This document shows positions 1 through 5,116 of a stretch of DNA of 8,168 nucleotides, in pieces. Position numbers and translations under genes: made by a program. Every line of letters begins with the position of its first letter. Within the stretch, counting starts at the first letter, position 1. The notes under the pieces are model-generated. The model was given only the letters and a program-made list of their open reading frames with translations, ran no database searches and was not told the origin of the DNA. Location: NCBI GenBank assembly GCA_038244055.1, contig JBBRTW010000332.1:1-8168 (forward strand). The letters run 5' to 3'. Origin of the DNA: DASPKW01 sp038244055. Lineage in GTDB: Bacteria; Planctomycetota; Phycisphaerae; Tepidisphaerales; Tepidisphaeraceae.

Positions 1-977
1 ATACGGTGGGAGCGATGTCGATCGGGCGGATGCCGGCGTTTCATAAGCCGTATTTGCCGCTGTTGTTCAAGGTGCATTTCGCGCCGACGCCGTTTGTTTA
101 TCGATGGGAATTCGCGGCAAATCAATTCGCCACGGAGGCACAGAGACACGGAGGTCGGAAGGAGGGGGAGGATGGGATGTTTGGCGAGGCATCGGTCGAA
201 TCATGCGAGCGGATGGTGAAAGAGCAGAGTTTGGCGGCGTTGCGGCGGATTTTGGAAGAACATGGGTCGCGAATCGCGGCGATTTGTATTGAGCCGGTGG
301 TTCAGGGGGCGGGGGGGATAATCGTGCAGCCGGCGGGATTTCTTGCCGAGGTGCGGAAGCTGGCCAATGAGTTTGATGTGCTTTTGATCTGCGATGAAGT
401 GGCAACCGGCTTCGGGCGGACGGGGAAAATGTTCGCGGTCGAGCATGAAGGTGTCCAGCCGGATTTGATGACGGTCGCCAAAGGCTTGAGCGGCGGATAT
501 CTGCCTCTGGCCGCGACATTCGCCACTCAGAAAATATTCGATGCGTTTCTCGGCCAGCCGGGCGAAGGGAAGACCTTTTTCCACGGCCACACGTTTACCG
601 GCAATCCCCTGGCCTGCGCGGCGGCGCTGGCGAATCTCGACCTGATGCGGCGGCACGATGTGGTTGGCAATGTCGCCCGCAATGCGCCGTTGCTGAAGGG
701 GTTGCTTGCGCCGCTGAAGGAGCTGCCGCATGTTGGTGAGATTCGGAAGAAGGGTTACATGGTCGGCATCGAACTCGTGAAAGATAAAACGACGCGCCAG
801 CTATTCGATCCAGTTCTGCGGATGGGTCATGCCGTCTGCAACCGAGTGCGGCAGCGCGGGGTGATCATTCGTCCGCTCGGGGATGTGATCGTGCTGATGC
901 CCGCGCCGGCGATGGGGCTCCGGGAACTCGCCATTTTAGTCGATGCCGTTCGCGCTGAGATCGAACTCATGTCGTAG
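1..977 (+). CDS. bioA: Adenosylmethionine-8-amino-7-oxononanoate aminotransferase, 5'-truncated by the window edge
   Basis: This is a class III PLP-dependent aminotransferase. The BioA family makes 7,8-diaminopelargonate from 7-keto-8-aminopelargonate and S-adenosylmethionine in cytoplasmic biotin synthesis. The frame is open to the left edge and the first complete codon is at 3-5. The GTG at 6 lies inside the conserved TVGAMSIGRM stretch, so it is not the start; I estimate that roughly 130 N-terminal residues are missing. Counting from base 6, visible family motifs are IEPVVQGAGG (95-104), the PLP-binding Asp130 in CDEVATGFGRTGKMF, the Schiff-base Lys159 in TVAKGLSGGYLPLAA, and HGHTFTGNPLACAAAL (194-209). 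These BioA-style motifs favour BioA over acetylornithine or GABA aminotransferases, though a diaminopelargonate paralogue cannot be excluded. Oddities: residues about 34-58 are an extra stretch encoded by a dispersed repeat, and the TAG stop lies inside another repeat. It converges on the AsmA-like gene with a 96-bp gap. Confidence 0.9.
   Translation, partial: TVGAMSIGRMPAFHKPYLPLLFKVHFAPTPFVYRWEFAANQFATEAQRHGGRKEGEDGMFGEASVESCERMVKEQSLAALRRILEEHGSRIAAICIEPVVQGAGGIIVQPAGFLAEVRKLANEFDVLLICDEVATGFGRTGKMFAVEHEGVQPDLMTVAKGLSGGYLPLAATFATQKIFDAFLGQPGEGKTFFHGHTFTGNPLACAAALANLDLMRRHDVVGNVARNAPLLKGLLAPLKELPHVGEIRKKGYMVGIELVKDKTTRQLFDPVLRMGHAVCNRVRQRGVIIRPLGDVIVLMPAPAMGLRELAILVDAVRAEIELMS
131..162. repeat. 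Octamer repeat array inside the bioA reading frame
   Basis: Three consecutive octamers, CACGGAGG, CACAGAGA and CACGGAGG, occupy 131-154. A degenerate fourth unit, TCGGAAGG, follows at 155-162. This matches, from memory, a dispersed intergenic repeat common in planctomycete-type genomes, whose usual in-frame translation is TEAQRHGG-like. Exactly that peptide, FATEAQRHGG, appears in the bioA product here. The array is continuous with the aminotransferase frame and creates no stop codon. The surrounding bases, from about 107 to 185, also encode sequence atypical of the family, so the inserted segment is probably wider than the array. Confidence 0.75.
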
Positions 978-1067
978 CATGGGCATCCTGCCCATGTGAA
1001 GTGCGTGACAATGAATTCATGGTCTTTTTCGCGATGGCCGGGGACACGGGCAGGATGCCCGTGCTAC
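974..1067. repeat. Composite inverted-repeat element A (two hairpin units)
   Basis: Two 23-nt units in opposite orientation, 974-996 and 1045-1067, share the form GTAGCA-YGGGCATCCTGCCCR-TG. Each folds on its own as an 8-bp perfect stem with a 3-nt loop: CATGGGCA/TGCCCATG on the left and CACGGGCA/TGCCCGTG on the right. The units can also pair with each other across about 48 nt. The element fills the gap between the convergent bioA and AsmA-like genes and contains the bioA stop codon at 975-977. A T5 run at 1024-1028 lies between the units. A bidirectional terminator role is possible but is inference. The same two units recur at 4835-5052. Confidence 0.85.
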
Positions 1068-1073
1068 GAGAGT

Positions 1074-4000
1074 TCACCGCCCGGCCGATCCTTTGACTTC
1101 GTTTTGAACTTCACCAAAAAGCAGTCGGCGCAGCGCGCCGCTCGATTCGGCGAAAGGAACTGGTGGGAACTTGGGGTCCTTGAGTGGGCCGGTGATCTTG
1201 ACCGTCTGCAGATTTCCCTGGAGGGCGGCCAAGAGCTTATCGACATCGGCCATGAAGGGGAGCTTGAGGTCCTTCAGAGGCCGGGCGGTGCCGGCGGCAC
1301 TGCCGTCGATGGTCGAGTCACCGCCTTTGAACACATCGTCGATGGTCGCGCTGGCCCATAGATCGACACCGCGATTGAAGTATTTAACGGCGGGGATTTC
1401 CAGGCGCGGACCTTCGAGGCGGGCGGTGACGAATCCCCGGCCAGTCGGGACGGGCGGCCCCCATTTGATCGAGAGCAGGTTGTACAGCGCGGTCACGAAG
1501 CCGACATTGGCCAGATCGGAATCGACGATCTGGATTTTGGCATCGCCCGAGGCCTGGCGGCGGCCGGAGTCGGTGAAGGGATTGCCGGCCGCCACGAACG
1601 AGCCTTTGAGCCGGCCGGGCGTGGGCTTGTGAACCTGCTCCGGCGGCCGGACTGCTTTGACCAGTTGATCGAGATCGAGGCGGTCGAAGGCGAGGTTGGC
1701 GTGGAAGAAGGGGGAATTGTTGTACCAGGTGATGCGTCCCCAGCCGCTGACGGTGCCATCGGCGACGCTCCACTTGAGCTGATCGAGGACCGCGCGGTTT
1801 CGATCGAGATATCCGATGAGATTCAGATCGCCGATGTCCATTTGCTGAAGTCCCGCGCCTTGTGCCCGCACGGTGGCCTTAATGGAAAACGGGCCGGGCG
1901 CGGGTGGCTTGGCATCGGGGGAGGATGGGGCGAACACGATCTCGCCCGAGTAAGTCCCGCGCAGGCCTTTGACGACGGGATAGAGCTGAATCAGGCGAGT
2001 GGCGTCGATTTTATCCCAGCTCACTCGGCCGGCGCTTTGGAAGGGGGCGTCGAAAAGAAAATAGCCTTCGCCCGAAATCGGCGCGCCGAGGATATCGCCC
2101 TTGAGCGTCTTGAGCTCGATGCGGCGCTGATCCATCTGCGCCTGGGCGCGAACGGTGGCGACGGTCGTATCGCGCAGAGCAAAGGTGGTCTGCAATTCGA
2201 CGGGGCCGGTCGCGGTCATTTTCTGGAGATCGAGCGCGAGCTTGGTCTGACCCCAGACGAGGGCGCTGGTGATCTGGCCGGTACGATCGCTTTCGAGATA
2301 GAGGGGCCATGCTGCGACGGAGGCCTGGAAGTCCATCTTTCTCGGGTTCCTGATCGGCAGCGAGAGCGATGCATCGGCCAATCCTTCGGCCGCCTGGTTG
2401 CCTTTGCTGCGGGCGCGGATTTTGTCGAGGCGAAGGATGCCATCGGCGGCGGTGATTCGGCCATCGATTGAATCGGCCAGGGGCAGCAATCGGCCGGGCG
2501 CGGCAGCTTCAAGCGTGCCGCCAGGCGCGGGCTGGGAGGCCGGAAAAATAACCAGGGAAGCCGGAATCGCATCGCCGCGCGCGGCGGTCGCCAGACTCGT
2601 GGCGGCCACCGCGGGCGCGGGTTTAGCGCCCGGAATGAAGCGAGCCAGGCGGTCGATGCGATAGTCGCCGTCGGCCGCCATCCGATCGACATCGAAATTC
2701 GGGAGCTTCAGAGCGAGTTGAGCCCGCAGATCGCCGCGGAGGCGCGGCGGGGGCGCGATGAAATGATCGAGCTGCGCCAGCGGCAGGGCATAGAGCTCGA
2801 CGGCGATTGAAGTGAGCCGATCGCCAAAGGCGTAATCGCCGGTGAAATCCCAATCGCTGTCGAGCAATTTGAATTTCGTGGCGGTTACATGCAGCCGCTT
2901 GGGTTCAGCCTTGCCCACCAGATGAATATCGACATCGCCAATCGGATGATTGTCGATCATGAAATCGCGCGCGAAGACAATGCCGCGAACATCAAAATCG
3001 AAGGGCCAGAAATTCCGCGCCAAATGCAGTTCGGAGCGGAGGCTGCCGGTGAGGTGAATATCCTGATCTGTCGGCCGGGCCTGCTCATCGTGCCAGGTGT
3101 ATTTGAGGGGCGGATACCAGCCGTAGAGGTCCAGTTGCCCGGGCATTCCGGGTCGGCTGTAGTCGAGATCGCCCTTGGCCCAGGCCTGGAAACCGCCGGA
3201 TTTGAGGAAAAATTGGTCGAGCGTGGCGCGGTGGAGGTCGCCATACAGATTGACGATCCAGTTGCCGGCGCCGATCGCGGAATCGGTTTTTCCGATGGGC
3301 CATCTCTCGCCCGTGATGTAGGCGAACCATTGGCCGGTGCGGAGATCGTAGCGGCCCTTTCCGCCAAGAGTGCCGCGCTGGAATGGCCCGTAGAGCGTGC
3401 CGGGGGGAAGCTCGAGCGAATCGAGGGTGACAAGTTGATCGCGGGTAGAGAAGGCGAGCGCGAGATTGGAGAGATCGAAGCTTTGTTTACCCTGGCGGTA
3501 GGCCACCTCCGGGGCGATGAGCTTCCAGTCGATCTGGTTCCACGATTTACCCGAGCCCTTTAAGGCAGCGCGGGCGGACCATTGATCGGACCCATGCTGG
3601 CCGGTGGAAGTCAGATCGGCTTGAATGACCGGCTGGTCAGGCCAAGGCTGGCGAATGGAGGCCGAGAGCGATCCATTGTGAATCGTCCCGGGTGGGAGGA
3701 TGAGCTGGTTCCACCACGCATCAAGCTTGCCGACGCCGCTGTTCCAGGCGTAAGACCCCGCCAGGCGCAGCTCGCCGCCCGCAAAGGCGAGCGATAGCTC
3801 GCGCGCGGTGAGAGACCGGCCATCGAAGGCGATCCAGCCGCCGTTGGCCCGGGCGGGCGGGAAATTCGGATTGGGCGGCGTGACTACCAGGCTGGAAGGG
3901 GTGAGCGTGATGAGGCTTCCATCCGCCCCGCCGGTGGCGATGTTGAGCGCGCCGATGGCGGAGTATCCCGATGCCTGGAGCGATGTGATATCCAGCCGTC

Positions 4001-4772
4001 CGATGAGATCGCCCTCCACCCGGCCGGTCCAATGTCCATCGAGCGTCATCGAATTGAGCGTGGCGGCGGATTGCTCGCTGGTGAATGGCCGGATCAGCGC
4101 GCCGAGGTTGGCGAGTTTGAGATCGACCTGATGCTGCCAGTTTCCGCCCGGCGCGACTTCACCCACCAGCGCGAGTTGATTGGGAATCTGAATATCATAA
4201 CGCCAGACCAGCGCGCCATCGGCGCGGCCTTTGACCGAGAGCGGCTGGAGCGTGGCCTGCTTTCCTTCGCGATCGATAACGCGGACGATCGCATCGGAAA
4301 CATTGAGCGCGGGCAGCGTGGGGATCGAAGCGGGCGCGGTTTTCTCCTGCATCTCGGGCTGCTTGCCGCCGCCGGAGCGCTTGATCAATTCCGCCACCTC
4401 GGCCAGATTCCAGCGGCCATCGGCCTGCTGGCGGACCAGGAGATTGGGGCGGTTGATCGTGACAGTATCCACAGTCAGAGAACGCCCCAGCAGCAGCGAG
4501 AAAAGCGTCGAGTGATCGATTGTCAGCGAATCGGCCTGGAGGAACGATTCCCGCGCCAGGGGGAGGGAGACCTGAACGTTGGAGAGGGAGGTGTGGCCGA
4601 GCCAGCCGGTCGAAAAATGCTCAGAAGAAACGCGGAGTTGAAGTTTTTGTTCGATGGCCGAGATGACCCAGTTGCGCGGCAGGTCCGTCCAAAGAATGAC
4701 CTGGATGGCCGCCAGAAGGAGCAGGACGAGGCAGCCCGTCCCGATGAGAATGCGAAAAAACCAACGTTTCAC
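1074..4772 (-). CDS. AsmA-like / repeating beta-groove envelope protein with N-terminal membrane anchor
   Basis: Large AsmA-superfamily-like protein (1232 residues from the chosen start). AsmA, TamB and YhdP relatives are anchored in the inner membrane, span the periplasm as a long beta-groove, and are linked to phospholipid transport and outer-membrane homeostasis. Residues 8-28 form one hydrophobic segment after a basic start (MKRW). Residues about 96-125 carry the AsmA-type pattern (LTVDTVTINRP, then DGRWNL). The C-terminal part (about 1131-1207) has the AsmA-like ending with VKITGPLKDP followed by KFPPVPF. The middle is alternating beta-type sequence, with an Ala/Pro-rich stretch at about 706-770. 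The frame stays open up to 4925, but the extra 51 residues are partly encoded by a dispersed repeat, so I place the start at GTG 4772-4770, directly before the anchor. No clear Shine-Dalgarno precedes it. Substrate is unknown and the exact subfamily is unresolved. Confidence 0.8.
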   Translation of the reverse strand: MKRWFFRILIGTGCLVLLLLAAIQVILWTDLPRNWVISAIEQKLQLRVSSEHFSTGWLGHTSLSNVQVSLPLARESFLQADSLTIDHSTLFSLLLGRSLTVDTVTINRPNLLVRQQADGRWNLAEVAELIKRSGGGKQPEMQEKTAPASIPTLPALNVSDAIVRVIDREGKQATLQPLSVKGRADGALVWRYDIQIPNQLALVGEVAPGGNWQHQVDLKLANLGALIRPFTSEQSAATLNSMTLDGHWTGRVEGDLIGRLDITSLQASGYSAIGALNIATGGADGSLITLTPSSLVVTPPNPNFPPARANGGWIAFDGRSLTARELSLAFAGGELRLAGSYAWNSGVGKLDAWWNQLILPPGTIHNGSLSASIRQPWPDQPVIQADLTSTGQHGSDQWSARAALKGSGKSWNQIDWKLIAPEVAYRQGKQSFDLSNLALAFSTRDQLVTLDSLELPPGTLYGPFQRGTLGGKGRYDLRTGQWFAYITGERWPIGKTDSAIGAGNWIVNLYGDLHRATLDQFFLKSGGFQAWAKGDLDYSRPGMPGQLDLYGWYPPLKYTWHDEQARPTDQDIHLTGSLRSELHLARNFWPFDFDVRGIVFARDFMIDNHPIGDVDIHLVGKAEPKRLHVTATKFKLLDSDWDFTGDYAFGDRLTSIAVELYALPLAQLDHFIAPPPRLRGDLRAQLALKLPNFDVDRMAADGDYRIDRLARFIPGAKPAPAVAATSLATAARGDAIPASLVIFPASQPAPGGTLEAAAPGRLLPLADSIDGRITAADGILRLDKIRARSKGNQAAEGLADASLSLPIRNPRKMDFQASVAAWPLYLESDRTGQITSALVWGQTKLALDLQKMTATGPVELQTTFALRDTTVATVRAQAQMDQRRIELKTLKGDILGAPISGEGYFLFDAPFQSAGRVSWDKIDATRLIQLYPVVKGLRGTYSGEIVFAPSSPDAKPPAPGPFSIKATVRAQGAGLQQMDIGDLNLIGYLDRNRAVLDQLKWSVADGTVSGWGRITWYNNSPFFHANLAFDRLDLDQLVKAVRPPEQVHKPTPGRLKGSFVAAGNPFTDSGRRQASGDAKIQIVDSDLANVGFVTALYNLLSIKWGPPVPTGRGFVTARLEGPRLEIPAVKYFNRGVDLWASATIDDVFKGGDSTIDGSAAGTARPLKDLKLPFMADVDKLLAALQGNLQTVKITGPLKDPKFPPVPFAESSGALRRLLFGEVQNEVKGSAGR

Positions 4773-4834
4773 GGTGAGGGTAGAGTAGTGCAAAGGTCGG
4801 GCCACGGGCAATGGCGGGAATGTGGATGCCGTTT

Positions 4835-5052
4835 GTAGCATGAGCATCCTGCCCATGTGAAGGGGGGAACTTGTGGGCAATCCACAGGGGCGGCAGGGCA
4901 ATCGCATGTGGCATGAGAAGGGCAACTATTGCGGATTTCGGATTGTGGATTGCGGATTGAAAGGCGGTTTTCAATCCGCAATCCGCAATCCCAAATCGGT
5001 GGGATAGGTGTTACATGCGATGGCCCTAACAGGGGCGGGATGCCCGCGCTAC
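4835..5052. repeat. Composite inverted-repeat element B (expanded relative of element A)
   Basis: The left unit (4835-4857) matches the left unit of element A with one difference, and the match continues to about 4863 (TGTGAAG). The right unit (5030-5052) is a diverged copy of the inverted right unit of element A. Both right units are preceded by GCGATGGCC (1031-1039 and 5017-5025), so the homology extends beyond the 23-nt cores. The spacer between the extended units is about 28 nt in A and about 153 nt in B, and B's spacer holds two further nested inverted repeats. The left-unit stem has one A-C mismatch (CATGAGCA against TGCCCATG). Confidence 0.8.
4934..4997. repeat. Heptamer-built long hairpin (29-bp arms, 6-nt loop)
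   Basis: Arms at 4934-4962 and 4969-4997 are complementary over 29 positions, with one C-C mismatch (4939/4992) and one T-G wobble (4946/4985). The loop is GGCGGT (4963-4968). Each arm is itself a run of heptamers related to GATTGCG: GATTTCG, GATTGTG, GATTGCG, then GATTGAA on the left. This type of GGATTGC repeat is, from memory, dispersed between genes in planctomycetes and other environmental bacteria. It lies in the spacer of element B, between divergent genes, so a terminator role is unlikely here. Confidence 0.9.
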
Positions 5053-5110
5053 CTGGAGCAACCTCGGCGCGCCGCTGCGGTAACACATGAAGAATCCGAA
5101 TCCCTGACGC

Positions 5111-5115
5111 GGAGG
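5111..5115 (+). promoter_or_regulatory. Possible ribosome binding site of the Kelch/FN3 gene
   Basis: GGAGG lies only 1 nt before the ATG at 5117 and 4 nt before the second ATG at 5120. The spacing favours the second ATG slightly, but both are shorter than the usual 5-9 nt. The encoded signal sequence is the same apart from one Met. Confidence 0.4.
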
Positions 5116-5116
5116 T

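Larger units (their letters stand above)
4773..5116. other. Divergent intergenic region, 344 bp, mostly repeats
   Basis: This gap separates the divergently transcribed AsmA-like and Kelch/FN3 genes, so both promoters should lie here. I could not pick a convincing -35/-10 pair for either strand. About 218 of the 344 bases (4835-5052) belong to composite element B. Outside it there are 62 bp upstream of the AsmA-like start and 64 bp upstream of the Kelch/FN3 start. A small dyad, TGTGG/CCACA with a 5-nt loop, sits at 4872-4886. Open frames crossing the region are repeat-derived and not credible genes. Confidence 0.7.

Noticed and set aside
107..185. The bioA insert as an intron, intein or frameshift marking a pseudogene
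   Set aside because: It is about 75 bp, in frame, with no intein or intron motifs. Conserved aminotransferase sequence resumes in the same frame with catalytic residues present.
996..1361. Plus-strand open frame starting in element A
   Set aside because: Its first residues are repeat translation, and the remainder is antisense to the conserved C-terminus of the AsmA-like protein.
1629..2471. Plus-strand open frame of 280 codons inside the AsmA-like gene
   Set aside because: It is antisense to a coherent beta-rich membrane-anchored protein. Its composition is what a GC-rich complementary strand gives, and it has no recognisable domain.
4032..4838. Plus-strand open frame of 268 codons antisense to the N-terminal part of the AsmA-like gene
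   Set aside because: It overlaps the transmembrane anchor and AsmA-type region on the other strand. It has charge-rich, unpatterned sequence and ends inside element B.
4934..4997. Heptamer arrays considered as a CRISPR-like array
   Set aside because: Units are 7 nt, contiguous and without spacers. The structure is a palindromic hairpin and no cas gene is nearby.
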